Assembly: GCF_003260125.1 (NCBI RefSeq)
Contig: NZ_QHKO01000006.1
Span: 124,001-188,000, forward strand
Direction: 5' to 3'
Source of the DNA: Lujinxingia litoralis
Lineage (GTDB): Bacteria > Myxococcota_A > Bradymonadia > Bradymonadales > Bradymonadaceae
Length of the DNA stretch: 64,000 bases
Shown here: piece by piece, positions 34,716 through 45,100 of the stretch
Position numbering within the stretch: position 1 is the first letter of the stretch
Layout of the letters: each line of letters starts with the position of its first letter
Program-made: the position numbers and the translations under genes
Notes under the pieces: generated by a model
Told to the model about the DNA's origin: nothing
What the model saw: only the letters and a program-made list of their open reading frames with translations
Databases searched by the model: none

Positions 34716-36212
34716 ATGGCACATCAGGTCGAAGAGACTGGCGAGTTGACGCGGAGCGCGACGATCACGGTAGAAGCGGCGGAGTATGATCGTCAGGTCA
34801 ACAAGGCCCTGCGTAAGCTCTCGGGTCGGGTGAAGGTTCCGGGCTTCCGCAAGGGTAAGATTCCCCTTTCGGTGATGAAGCAGCGCTACGGTCAGGCGGT
34901 GACGCGTGACGTGATCGAAGACCTGGTCACCGAGAACGTCAACAAAGTGCTCAATGAGACCGAGAACGTGCTGCATGTGGGCGTGCCTCAGGTCACCGAT
35001 GTGCCCTTTGGTGATGGCGGCGAGCTGAAGTTCACCGTGGATTTTGAGCTGCGTCCGGAGATCGATCCGATCGGCTACCTCGGCGTCAAGGTGGAGAAGC
35101 CCGTGGTCGAGATCGCCGATGAGGCGATCGACGCCGAGCTGGAGCAGCTGCGCCAGAGCAAGTCGACGCTGGAGGCGGTGGTCACCCGTGAAGCCATCGA
35201 GCTGGGCGACATCGTGACCGTGGACTTTGAGGCGGTCGGTGAGCACCCCGAGCTGCAGGATATGCGCTCCAGCGGTGTGCAGATCGAGATTGGTTCGGGG
35301 CAAACCCTTCCGGGCATCGAAGATGCGCTCAAGGGCCAGGCTTTTGACGCGGTGGTCGACTCGGAGATCGAGGCTCAGGAAGACTTCCCGGTCGAGGAGC
35401 TTCGTGGTGAGAAGCTGCCGATCCGCCTGACCGTGACCAAGGTCGAGCGCAAGGTGCTGCCGGAACTCGATGATGATTTTGCGCAGACCACCGGTCAGGG
35501 CGAGACCCTGCTGGAGCTGCGCGCGACGATCCGCAAGCGTCTGGAAGAGCAGCGCGAGAAGGAAGCCGAGCAGCTGGCGATCGACTCGATGATGAAGAAT
35601 CTGCTGGGGCAGAACAGCTTTGAATTGCCGCCGAGCTTCCTCGACGAACAGGTCAAGGCCGCTGCCAAGCAGCGCCTGCAGATGTTTGCTCAGCAGGGCA
35701 TCGATCCGGCGCAGTTCGGGTTGAGTGTCGACGCCATCGCGGAAAGCATTCGTGAAGATGTCGTGGAGCAGATCAAGCGTGAGTTCTTGCTCATGGAGAT
35801 CGCTCGCAAGGAGGAGCTCAAGGTGGAAGAAGCCGATCTTACGGCTTTCTTTGAGCGCCGTGGTGCCGAGCTTGGAGCCAACGCCCAGCAGTACCGGGCT
35901 TTTGTGAGCCAGAACACCGACCGGATGCGCCAGGCCCAGGCCTCAGCGCTGCTGGAGAAGGTCCGTGCCAAGCTGCTCGCCGACGCGGAGCTGACGGAGG
36001 TAGCGTGGCCCAGCGACGAGGAAGCCGCTGCGGAGGAGGCCCCTGCAGAAGAGGCCAAGCCCAAGAAGAAGGCTTCGACCAAGAAGAAGAGCACCAAGAA
36101 GGACGAAGAGGGCGAAGCATCGGCGGAAGAGGCCAAGCCCAAGAAGAAGGCTTCGACCAAGAAGAAGAGCACCAAGAAGAAGGATGACGATAAGGCGGAA
36201 GACGCCGAATAA
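34716..36212 (+). CDS. tig: Trigger factor with Lys-rich C-terminal tail
   Basis: Ribosome-associated chaperone and peptidyl-prolyl isomerase, 498 residues. The ribosome-binding motif VKVPGFRKGKIP is near residue 40; the PPIase and helical C domains follow. The last ~60 residues are an added tail of Ala/Glu then two copies of AKPKKKASTKKKSTKK separated by an acidic stretch, absent from typical trigger factors (about 430-450 aa). It starts the tig-clpP-clpX-lon series of protein-quality genes. Confidence 0.95.
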   Translation: MAHQVEETGELTRSATITVEAAEYDRQVNKALRKLSGRVKVPGFRKGKIPLSVMKQRYGQAVTRDVIEDLVTENVNKVLNETENVLHVGVPQVTDVPFGDGGELKFTVDFELRPEIDPIGYLGVKVEKPVVEIADEAIDAELEQLRQSKSTLEAVVTREAIELGDIVTVDFEAVGEHPELQDMRSSGVQIEIGSGQTLPGIEDALKGQAFDAVVDSEIEAQEDFPVEELRGEKLPIRLTVTKVERKVLPELDDDFAQTTGQGETLLELRATIRKRLEEQREKEAEQLAIDSMMKNLLGQNSFELPPSFLDEQVKAAAKQRLQMFAQQGIDPAQFGLSVDAIAESIREDVVEQIKREFLLMEIARKEELKVEEADLTAFFERRGAELGANAQQYRAFVSQNTDRMRQAQASALLEKVRAKLLADAELTEVAWPSDEEAAAEEAPAEEAKPKKKASTKKKSTKKDEEGEASAEEAKPKKKASTKKKSTKKKDDDKAEDAE

Positions 36213-36278
36213 GTCGTCGGTTGAGCGGTCGATGGATGTGTGTGTCGAAACGTTAAGCAGCACTGCAAGGAGCGTGTG

Positions 36279-36887
36279 ATGGCTTTTATCCCCAACGTCG
36301 TCGAACAGACCCACCGCGGAGAGCGCGGCTGGGACATCTTTAGCCGACTGCTCAAAGATCGGATCATCTTTCTGGGAACCCAGGTCAACGATCAGATCGC
36401 CAACTCCATCATCGCGCAGCTGCTCTTTTTGGAGAGCGACGATCCCGACAAAGAGATCTCGCTCTACATCAACTCCCCGGGGGGGAGCGTGACCGCGGGG
36501 TTGGCGATCTACGACACCATGCAGTACATCAAGGCGCCGGTGTCCACGATCTGCCTGGGGCAGGCCGCGTCGATGGGGGCGGTGCTCTTGGCGGCCGGTG
36601 CGCCGGGGCGGCGTCTTAGTCTGCCGAACTCGCGGATCTTGATTCACCAGCCCTTGATGGGGGGGCTGAGCGGTCAGGCCACCGATATCGATATTCAGGC
36701 GCGCGAGATCTTGAAGTTGCGGGAGACGCTCAACGGGATCCTGGCCAGCCATACCGGTCAGAGCCTGGAGAATATCGAGCGCGACACCGATCGTGATTTC
36801 TTCATGAGCGCCGGGGATGCCCGGGAGTACGGTCTGATCGATGAAGTGGTCAGCCCGCGGGTCGGGCTGGAGCGCTCGGAAAAGTAA
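36279..36887 (+). CDS. clpP: ATP-dependent Clp protease proteolytic subunit
   Basis: 202-residue serine peptidase forming the Clp barrel. ATG 36279 has AAGGAG upstream. Catalytic Ser98 is in [10 protein letters not shown], His123 in [11 protein letters not shown], and the Asp region is [20 protein letters not shown]. It acts with ClpX encoded downstream, although a terminator-like hairpin separates the two genes. Confidence 0.97.
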   Translation: MAFIPNVVEQTHRGERGWDIFSRLLKDRIIFLGTQVNDQIANSIIAQLLFLESDDPDKEISLYINSPGGSVTAGLAIYDTMQYIKAPVSTICLGQAASMGAVLLAAGAPGRRLSLPNSRILIHQPLMGGLSGQATDIDIQAREILKLRETLNGILASHTGQSLENIERDTDRDFFMSAGDAREYGLIDEVVSPRVGLERSEK

Positions 36888-36982
36888 GGTAAGGTGGGGT
36901 CTCTTTGGGAGTCGATCCGCAGGGCGATTCTTGGAGAGGTTGAAGTCAGCTCAGCGTGCTCGTTAGGATGCGAGCTGTGTGT

Positions 36983-37025
36983 CGGTGGGTTTCGGGGAAT
37001 GCCTCCTCGAAACCCGCCGTTTTTC
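36983..37025 (+). terminator. Terminator-like hairpin between clpP and clpX
   Basis: GGGTTTCG pairs with CGAAACCC (extended by CGG/CCG beyond a mismatch) and is followed by TTTTT, suggesting partial transcript separation. Confidence 0.7.
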
Positions 37026-37110
37026 GAGGGTAGAAGGAGCCCGAATCTCTGCGGCAATCAGGCCGCCGGGGGCAGTGGGCGCAGCATTACCAGAGACACC
37101 AGGATATCTC

Positions 37111-38367
37111 ATGGCGAAGAAAGGCAGCGGCGGTCACGCCAACTTGTGCTGTTCATTCTGCGGGAAGAGTCAGCGCGACGTGCAGAAGCTGATCGCCGGC
37201 CCCACCGTCTATATTTGTGACGAATGCATCGGGCTATGCGGGGATATCATCGACCAGGAGGTCGAGCGAGAGGGGCGCACCGGCGGGGTTGCCCATGTGC
37301 CCAAGCCCATCGAGATCAAGGAGATTCTCGATCAGTATGTGATTGGCCAGGAGAAGGCCAAGCGCACGCTGGCGGTGGCGGTGCACAATCACTACAAGCG
37401 CATCGACAGCCCGGTGGATAACGATGGGGTGGAGCTGCAGAAGTCGAATATTCTTCTTATTGGCCCCACCGGAAGTGGCAAGACGCTGCTGGCGCAGACC
37501 CTGGCGCGGATTCTGGATGTGCCTTTCACCATCGCCGATGCCACCAGCCTGACCGAGGCCGGGTATGTTGGCGAGGATGTCGAGAACATCATCGTTAACC
37601 TTTTGCAGGCCGCCGATGGCGATGTGGAGAAGGCCAGCCGTGGGATCATCTACATCGATGAGATCGATAAGATCTCGCGCAAAGGTGAGAACCCCTCGAT
37701 CACCCGTGATGTCTCCGGTGAAGGGGTGCAGCAGGCGCTCTTGAAGATCATCGAGGGAACGGTTGCGTCGGTGCCGCCCAAGGGTGGGCGCAAGCATCCG
37801 CAGCAGGATTTTTTGCAGATCGACACCACCAACATCCTCTTCATCTGCGGTGGCGCCTTCTCGGGGCTGGAGCAGATCATCGCGCAGCGCGTGGGCGATA
37901 AGCGGATGGGCTTTGGTGGGGATGTGAGTAAGGTCGATGATCGTTCGACCAGCGAGCTCTTTGCGACGCTGCAGCCCGAAGACCTGATGCGTTTTGGGTT
38001 GATCCCCGAGTTTGTGGGGCGCGTGCCGGTGATCGCGACGCTGGAAGAGTTGGATGAGTCGGCGTTGGTGGAGATTTTAACGTCTCCGAAGAACGCGCTG
38101 GTTAAGCAGTACCGCAAGCTCTTCCGGATCGACGGGGTCCAGGTGGAGTTTGAAGAAGGGGCACTGCGTTCGGTAGCCCGGGCGGCTCTGGCCCATAAGA
38201 CCGGGGCGCGGGGGCTACGGGCGATCCTTGAGACCTTGATGATGGATCTTATGTACGAGTTGCCCGATCGAGAGGACGTGAAGGAACTCAAGATCACCGA
38301 TGAGATGGTCAATCGGGCCAGTGGCGCACAGATTCAACTCGACCCGACAACGGCCGAGTCCGCGTAA
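37111..38367 (+). CDS. clpX: ATP-dependent Clp protease ATP-binding subunit ClpX
   Basis: 418-residue AAA+ unfoldase. The frame is open further upstream but ATG 37111 ([20 protein letters not shown]) fits the family. The zinc-binding domain has CCSFC and CDECIGLC; Walker A is [12 protein letters not shown]; Walker B is [11 protein letters not shown]; the pore and [13 protein letters not shown] segments are canonical. Partner of ClpP. Confidence 0.97.
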   Translation: MAKKGSGGHANLCCSFCGKSQRDVQKLIAGPTVYICDECIGLCGDIIDQEVEREGRTGGVAHVPKPIEIKEILDQYVIGQEKAKRTLAVAVHNHYKRIDSPVDNDGVELQKSNILLIGPTGSGKTLLAQTLARILDVPFTIADATSLTEAGYVGEDVENIIVNLLQAADGDVEKASRGIIYIDEIDKISRKGENPSITRDVSGEGVQQALLKIIEGTVASVPPKGGRKHPQQDFLQIDTTNILFICGGAFSGLEQIIAQRVGDKRMGFGGDVSKVDDRSTSELFATLQPEDLMRFGLIPEFVGRVPVIATLEELDESALVEILTSPKNALVKQYRKLFRIDGVQVEFEEGALRSVARAALAHKTGARGLRAILETLMMDLMYELPDREDVKELKITDEMVNRASGAQIQLDPTTAESA

Positions 38368-38454
38368 GCGCCGTTCCAGATCCCGCATCTTTGACAGCTA
38401 CGTTGCGGTCAGCTCGCCGAGGGGCCGCGTCGATGGAACTTAAACGAGAGCGAT

Positions 38455-40899
38455 ATGGCGTCTTCCAACGAGCAGCGAACCGGTAGCGATCCGACGGCCA
38501 CTCTTCCCCTCTTGCCGCTGCGCGACATCCTCGTGTTCCCGGCGATGAAGGTGCCGCTTTTTGTGGGACGAGAGAAGAGCATCGCCGCGCTTGATGAGGC
38601 GATGAAGCGCGATCGGCAGATCGTGCTGGCTGCTCAAAAGAAAGCCAAGACCAATGAGCCGGGGGAGGACGACATCTACGAGGTGGCCACGCTGGCGACC
38701 ATCGACCAGCTCTTTCGCCTGCCTGATGGTACGGTGAAGGTGCGGGTGATCGGCCAGCAGCGTGTGCAACTCGACGAGTATCTGGAGACCGCTGAGTATT
38801 TCGAGGTGCGTTTCTCGTTGCTCGAAGATCAGAGCGCCGCGCTTGATGACGAGCTCAAGGCGCTCTTGCAGACGTTGCGCTCTTCGTTTGCCGAGTATGT
38901 GGAGCTCAACAAGCGCATTCCCGGCGAGATGATCGAGGAGATCGCCCGGGTCAAAGACCCCTCGTTGCTGGCTGATACGATCGCCGCCCAGCTGGCGCTC
39001 AAATTGAGCGACAAGCAATCGATTCTGGAGATGCTCGATGTGACCGAGCGTCTGCGCCAGCTCTACGAGCTGATGCAGGAAGAGATCGAGCTGTTGAAGG
39101 TTGAAAAGAAGATCCGCTCGCGTGTGAAGAAGCAGATGGAGCGCACGCAGAACGACTACTACCTCAACGACATGCAGGGTGCGATGCCTAAAGATCCCAA
39201 CGATCAGAATGAGTTCAAAAACGAGATCGATGAACTCGAGGAGCGTATCCAGCAGAAGGACATCTCCGAGGAAGCGCAGGAGAAGCTGGAGCGGGAGCTT
39301 AAAAAGCTCAAGATGATGAGTCCGATGAGCGCCGAAGCCACGGTGGTCCGGAACTACATCGACTGGGTGCTCAGTCTGCCCTGGGGCGAGTACACCGAGG
39401 ACCGCCTGGATGTGAAGGTGGCCGAGGAGACCCTGGAGGCGGATCACTACGGGTTGGAGAAGCCCAAGGATCGTATTCTTGAGTACCTGGCGGTGAAGGC
39501 GCTGATCCGCAAGCCGCGTGGTCCGATCCTGTGTCTGGTGGGACCGCCCGGCGTGGGTAAGACCTCGCTGGGGCGCTCGATTGCGCGGGCGATCAACCGC
39601 AAGTTTGTGCGCTTGAGCCTGGGCGGGGTGCGTGACGAGGCGGAGATTCGCGGTCACCGCCGCACCTACATCGGGGCGCTTCCCGGCAAAATCATTCAGT
39701 CGTTGCGCAAGGCGGGGAGCTCTAACCCGGTGCTCTTGCTCGACGAGGTCGACAAGATGTCGACGGACTTCCGGGGCGATCCCTCCAGCGCGTTGCTTGA
39801 GGTGCTCGATCCGGAGCAGAACGCGACCTTCAACGATCACTATCTGGACCTGGATTACGATCTTTCGGACGTGATGTTTTTGTGCACGGCCAACAACCTC
39901 CAGCAGATTCCGGCGCCGCTTCGCGATCGCATGGAAATCATCCAGATCCCGGGCTACACCGACTACGAGAAGTTGCAAATCGCGCGGCACTATCTGGTGC
40001 CCAAGCAGCTTGAGAACAACGGCATTGATGATGTCGATGTGCACTTCACGGAGAGCGCCATCAGTCGGGTGATCAACGACTACACCCGGGAGGCCGGGGT
40101 GCGTAACCTGGAGCGTGAGATCGGGACGGTATGCCGCAAGATCGCGCGAAAGGTTGTGGAGGGCGGCAAGGACCAGTCGTTTAACGTCAACGCGCGGGCG
40201 GTCACCCATTATCTGGGGCACTCTAAGTTCACGCAGGGCCGAATTGAGGAGCGCGACGAGGTTGGGATGACCAACGGCGTGGCCTGGACGCAGTACGGCG
40301 GCGTGATGTTGGTCAGCGAGGTGTCGGTGATGCCCGGTAAGGGCAAGTTCATCATCACCGGGAAGTTGGGCGACGTGATGCAGGAGTCGGCTCAGGCGGC
40401 GATGAGCTACGTGCGTTCGCGAGCGATGAACTTAGGGTTGAGTCCGGATTTTCACCAGAAAGTGGACCTTCACATTCACTTCCCGGAGGGCGCCCTTCCC
40501 AAGGATGGCCCCTCCGCAGGCATCACCATGGCGACCAGCATTGTGAGTGCGCTCACGCGTATTCCTGTGCAACACGATGTGGCGATGACTGGCGAGATCA
40601 CGTTGCGCGGGCGAGTGCTGCCGATTGGCGGGCTCAAAGAGAAGGCCATCGCGGCGCAGCGGGGCGGCATCCGAAAGATCATCGCGCCGATGGAGAACAA
40701 GCGCGATTGGCCGGAGGTGCCCAAGAAGGTGCGCAAGCAGCTTGAGGTGGTGTGGGTGGACCATATGGACGAGGTGCTCGCGCATGCGCTTCGCCTGGAA
40801 GATCGCGATGCGTTCCAGGAAGCGCTGAAGCAGCCGCTCTTGCCGCCGGATATTTTGCTCAATCAGCCTCCGGGGGACGGGGCGACGCCTGTGCACTGA
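38455..40899 (+). CDS. lon: ATP-dependent protease Lon
   Basis: 814 residues. The N-terminal substrate domain begins [20 protein letters not shown]; Walker A is [13 protein letters not shown]; Walker B is [12 protein letters not shown]. The catalytic dyad is Ser687 (PKDGPSAG) and Lys730 (GGLKEKAI), 43 residues apart as in E. coli. A very strong terminator follows the stop. Confidence 0.97.
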   Translation: MASSNEQRTGSDPTATLPLLPLRDILVFPAMKVPLFVGREKSIAALDEAMKRDRQIVLAAQKKAKTNEPGEDDIYEVATLATIDQLFRLPDGTVKVRVIGQQRVQLDEYLETAEYFEVRFSLLEDQSAALDDELKALLQTLRSSFAEYVELNKRIPGEMIEEIARVKDPSLLADTIAAQLALKLSDKQSILEMLDVTERLRQLYELMQEEIELLKVEKKIRSRVKKQMERTQNDYYLNDMQGAMPKDPNDQNEFKNEIDELEERIQQKDISEEAQEKLERELKKLKMMSPMSAEATVVRNYIDWVLSLPWGEYTEDRLDVKVAEETLEADHYGLEKPKDRILEYLAVKALIRKPRGPILCLVGPPGVGKTSLGRSIARAINRKFVRLSLGGVRDEAEIRGHRRTYIGALPGKIIQSLRKAGSSNPVLLLDEVDKMSTDFRGDPSSALLEVLDPEQNATFNDHYLDLDYDLSDVMFLCTANNLQQIPAPLRDRMEIIQIPGYTDYEKLQIARHYLVPKQLENNGIDDVDVHFTESAISRVINDYTREAGVRNLEREIGTVCRKIARKVVEGGKDQSFNVNARAVTHYLGHSKFTQGRIEERDEVGMTNGVAWTQYGGVMLVSEVSVMPGKGKFIITGKLGDVMQESAQAAMSYVRSRAMNLGLSPDFHQKVDLHIHFPEGALPKDGPSAGITMATSIVSALTRIPVQHDVAMTGEITLRGRVLPIGGLKEKAIAAQRGGIRKIIAPMENKRDWPEVPKKVRKQLEVVWVDHMDEVLAHALRLEDRDAFQEALKQPLLPPDILLNQPPGDGATPVH

Positions 40900-40952
40900 G
40901 CGATGGCGAGCTGAGAGAGCCACGGAGACCGACAGGTTTTCGGGAGAGTAAG

Positions 40953-40983
40953 AGCACCGGGCGCTTTGCGCCCGGTGCTTTTG
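40953..40983 (+). terminator. Rho-independent terminator of lon
   Basis: AGCACCGGGCGC pairs perfectly with GCGCCCGGTGCT around TTT, followed by a short T-run. Confidence 0.93.
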
Positions 40984-41053
40984 TGTTTGGACGATAGCGA
41001 CGGTGGGTAGGAGCTTCCCGGGCGTTTCGGAAACGTCGTTTGGGGGGGCGTCG

Positions 41054-41535
41054 ATGTCGCACCCTCGGAAGCGTCGGTCGCTGTCGCACTCTCGGAAGCG
41101 TGGATCCCGGAAGCGTGAATCCCGCAAGTAAAGCGGTTGATGTCGCACCCTCGGAAGTGCGAAGTCCGTAAGTAAAGCGGTTGATGTCGCACCCTCGGAA
41201 GCGTGGATCCCGCAAGTAAAGCGGTTGATGTCGCACCCCCGGAAGTGCGAAGTCGGCATGGCATGCGGTTGATGTCGCACCCTCGGAAGTGATCGATGTC
41301 GCACCCTCGGAAGCGTGAATTCCGCATGTAAAGCGGTTGATGTCGCACCCCCGGAAGTGCGAAGTCCGCATGGCATGCGGTTGATGTCGCACCCTCGGAA
41401 GTGCGAAGTCCGCATGGCATGCGGTCGATGTCGCACCCTCGGAAGTGATCTGTGCCATTTTCGGAGGGTCGCTGTCGCACCCTCGGAAGTGATCGATGTC
41501 GCACCCCCGGAAGCGGTTGATGTCGCACCCTCGGA
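41054..41535 (-). repeat. Dispersed-repeat array, 13 copies, 44/24-bp spacings
   Basis: ATGTCGCACCCTCGGA-type copies start at 41054, 41081, 41140, 41184, 41228, 41272, 41296, 41340, 41384, 41428, 41472, 41496 and 41520 (spacings 27, 59, 44, 44, 44, 24, 44, 44, 44, 44, 24, 24). The pentamer is TGCGA throughout. Copies at 41081 and 41472 start CTG. It occupies most of the 770-bp gap between lon and the next gene. Long minus-strand frames across it are artefacts. Confidence 0.93.
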
Positions 41536-41669
41536 AGTGATCTGTGGCATTTTTGGAGGGACACCGGGGCCTGGTTCCTGCAAAAAATTGCGCCCCTTGC
41601 CACCCTTGTTAGGCTTCGTCGCGTTGTATCCGTGAGATGTTCACCAACCTGCGACCAGGGAAGGACGCG

Positions 41670-42119
41670 ATGGAAGTGCATTTTGATCAGCTCGATCGCC
41701 CTCAGACCTCAACCGCGCCAGCTGGCGAGTCGGTGCCGGAACGACGCCGGCGACGTACCGAGCGTCCGGAGTTGGCGCTGGGGTATCAACTCGACCAGGT
41801 GGTGCGCGACTTTGAGTTGCGCTGCTGTGTGTTGGTGGATGAAGACGCGCGCCTGGTGGCCGCGTCGCCCGATTGCCCCACCTCCTTTATGCAGGCGCTG
41901 GCCGGGCTGGTGCCGACGATGGCGGTGGTGCCACAGCATCGGGAGCAGCACCTGGAGACGCTGCGGCGTCAGCAGCCTTTGCTCACGGCCGATGAGTTGG
42001 CGGTGTGCGCGTTTCGCGCCGGCGGGCGACGGCTCTTCATTGCCGCGGTAGGCACCGAAGCGGTGATGAACGAGGTGGCGATTTTTCGGGCGATCACCGG
42101 GGCTCGTCGTATCCTCTGA
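41670..42119 (+). CDS. Uncharacterised small protein, possibly roadblock-like
   Basis: ATG 41670 has GGAAGGA upstream; product 149 aa. After a basic linker (ERRRRRTERPEL) the sequence reads LDQVVRDFELRCCVLVDEDA then RLVAASPDCPTSFMQALAGL, which has the strand-helix pattern of roadblock/LC7 or GAF-like folds, but no clear signature. Its stop is 33 bp from the convergent end of the kinase gene. Roadblock proteins often regulate small GTPases; that role is only a guess here. Confidence 0.55.
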   Translation: MEVHFDQLDRPQTSTAPAGESVPERRRRRTERPELALGYQLDQVVRDFELRCCVLVDEDARLVAASPDCPTSFMQALAGLVPTMAVVPQHREQHLETLRRQQPLLTADELAVCAFRAGGRRLFIAAVGTEAVMNEVAIFRAITGARRIL

Positions 42120-42152
42120 GTGAAGGTGGGCCCTTTGCCCCCGAGGCAGGGT

Positions 42153-45100
42153 TTAGCTCGTGCGCGCGCCGATACGTCCGGCGCCAAAGCGTCGCCGGCC
42201 GATCTCGGGAGGGACCAGGGAGCCGATGGCGTATCCGCTGCCGGTATGCGGGTTCGGCAGGCGGCCCTGGACCTGGCCCAGCTCGTGTTCTCGTCGGGCC
42301 AGGGGGATGAAGAGGCCGTAGCTGCCCAGACTCGCGGCGTTGAGGCGCGCGCGAGACAGGCGCGTGGCGGCTTCGCTGAGCTCGCCGCGGGCCAGGGCCA
42401 CATCCGCGCGGAAGAGATCGCGGAGTGCCGTCGACGTGCGCACCCGATCTCCGGGGCTCTCGACCAGGAGCGTGGAGAAGAACTCACCGCGGGCGTTGAA
42501 CCCGCGGCCGAGCAGCTGCAGGTAGATGATATGAGCGCGGGCCACGGCCCGTTGTTCCTCATCCACGACCTCTTCGGCGAAGGTCACCGCATCGGAGAGC
42601 GCGGCGAAGGCGGCCTCGTCTTCATTGAGATCGAAGCAGGCGTAGGCCTGGCGCACCAGGGCGTTGAAGGCGAGCTCGCGCTGGCCGGTTTCTTCGCCGA
42701 CGTAGAAGACGTGTTCGTAGTGTTCGTGGGCCATGGTGGGGCGCCCCATGGCCAGGTAGAGGTCGCCCAGATGGTACTGCACCCGGGCGCGGCGCAGGGT
42801 GTCGTTGCGGGTGCCGTAGAAGCTCATCGCCTCGACCAGGTGAAGTTCGGCCTGCTGAAGATTCTCCAGCGCGGCCAGCGCGCGGGCCAGGCCCAGGTGC
42901 GGCGTGTGCTCGTCGTGGAGGTGGTGGGTGGAGGTCAGGGCCAGTGCCCGGGTGTAGTTGTTGCGGGAGGCGTCGAAGAGGCCGGCGGCAAAATGGGCTT
43001 GTCCCAGCTCCTGGAGGCAGGAGACCACGTCGCGGGGATGATCCTCGTTGTCGAAGATCTCCATGGCGCGTTTGAGATGATCGATCGCCTCTAAAAAGCG
43101 GCCCTGACGGGTGAGGACGTCTCCCATGTAGCGGTGCTGGCGGGCGCGCAGGGCGTTGTCCTGAAGTTTTTCGGCCTTGTCGATGCTCTGAAGCAGGATG
43201 CCCTCGGCCTGGCGCGGACGGCCCAGGAGCACTGAGCAGCGCCCGATCTCGGCCAGGGTGGCCACGTAGGGACGGGCCAGCGAGGTCTTCTGGAAGAGGT
43301 CGCGGGCCAGTTCATAGTGGTGCAGCGCGTCTTCGTAGCGGGTCTGGCTCATGGCCAGGTCGGCCAGGAGTTTGTGAGCACTGGCGCGCAGGGGATGGGC
43401 GTTTTCGCGGGCTTCGCGGATGGCGCGCAGGAGCGCATCTTCGGCGGCGCCGTGTTCGCCAAGCGCCCCCTGTACCTCGCCCAGGCGCAGCCAGACCCGG
43501 GGGTGAGCCACAAAGGCCGCCGGCGGGGTTGGCGAGCGCATGGAGAGGTCGTCGAGGAGCGCCTTGAACTGCAAAAAGTGCTCGCGGGCCGAGTCCAGAT
43601 CGAGCTCTTCGTAGGCGGACTCGCCAGCCTGGATCAGCAGGCTGATGGCACGCTCAAAATCATGTCCCTGGACCGCGTGATGGACGATGCGGCGCAGGTG
43701 CTGTCGTCCGGGCTCTGGCGAGTACTCGTGCAGGAGTGCGGCCAGATTGTGGTGGGCCTCGATGGCGTCGTCGCGCCGGGAGAAGTGCTCGCGCAGGTTG
43801 CGGGCGTACTCCTGGTCGGCAAAGGCCAGGGTCTCGTCGGTGAGGCGGAGGATGCCAAAGCGCTCCGCCTGCTCGAGGATGGTGCCCATCACCCGGGTGG
43901 TCTCAAAGGGGAGCACACGGTGGTAGACAAACTCCCAGAGCGGGCGCTCGACCACGCGCTCGTCGAGCTGAGCCAGGTAGCCGAGGACGCTGTCGAAGGC
44001 CTGATGCATCTCGGCGCGTTCCGCCGCGGGGGAGGCCGTTGTGGGAGGGGCGTCTGTGGCGAGGTCGGGAGCCGGTGTCGCGGGCGTCTCCCCGGCGCTC
44101 GGCGGCTCGGCTGCCGGCGTATCCGAGGGTTGCACGCCATCGGCCTGGGCCGCCCAGTGGGCGATGTCGACGTCGTCGAGCTGGGGGCCGGTGGACGCGT
44201 CGTCGGCGGTGCGGCCGCCGGGGTAGGAGCCGTCGACGGTGGCCCCGGAGCTCAGGTCGGCCAGCTCGGTGAGGGCGTCGCTGCTGGACTCGGCCAGCCC
44301 TTCTTTGCGAGCGCCGGGCTCCAGCAGGCGGAGCTGGCGCGCGCAGGTGGCCGGGGCGTTGAGCAGAGTTTCGGTGTAGCGCATCAGCCCCGGGCGCTGG
44401 GCCAGGGCGTCGGGGTGCACGGTGACGACTACGAGAATCGGGGCCGGATGGACCTGGAGCTCGCGCACGAAGCGATCGAGGAACGCCAGGGTGAGCGTGT
44501 CGGCCGTCTCCAGGTTTTCGATGCCCCAGATCAGGGAGCCCACGCGGGAGGCGCGTCGAAAGGGCTCGATCATGCGGCTTAAAAAGGCGTCGCGCAGGGA
44601 GGTGAGTTCGCTCAGCGGGTTGGAGTCGATGCGTACCGGCATCAGTTCGGTGAGCGTGGCCTGCTCCTCCTCGCCATGGAACTCGCGCAAGAGGCGGTTG
44701 ACCTCTTTGATGCCATCGCCCCGCAGGCGTAGCCCGGCGACCTGAGCCAGATCGGCCTCCAGGCCCCCGGGAGGGGTGGCGGAGGTGTGGGACTGACGGT
44801 GGATCAGGCGCACGCCGAGTTGGTTGGTCTGCCGGCGTAAAAACGAGCGCAGGAGGTTGCTGCGTCCGGTGCCCGGATTGCCCCGCAGCACCGCCAGGCG
44901 CATCTGGGCGGAGTCCTGGACCTCCTGGAGCATCTCGCCAAGGACCGAGAGCTCCCAGCGGTAGACGTCTTCGGCGATGCCGGGTTCGTCGGGTTCGGCG
45001 CCGGCGGCCGGCAGGGTGACCAGGGGGCGAACGGGGCGAGGCTGGCGCAGGCTGGGGGGGATGTCCCGCAGATCCATATAGGGAACAAAGGGCTCCTGGA

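Noticed and set aside
41054..41535. Possible CRISPR array
   Set aside because: The conserved unit is only about 16 bp, the spacers themselves are repeated, spacing varies between 24 and 44 bp, and no cas gene is present.
40432..41583. Long minus-strand reading frame across the lon 3' end and the repeat array
   Set aside because: It is a by-product of stop-free repeats and antisense lon sequence; it has no ribosome binding site or recognisable domain.
44122..44140. Dispersed repeat inside the kinase-ATPase-TPR gene
   Set aside because: CCGAGGG is present, but the distance to CAT is eight bases instead of five; probably chance in a Pro/Ala-rich linker.
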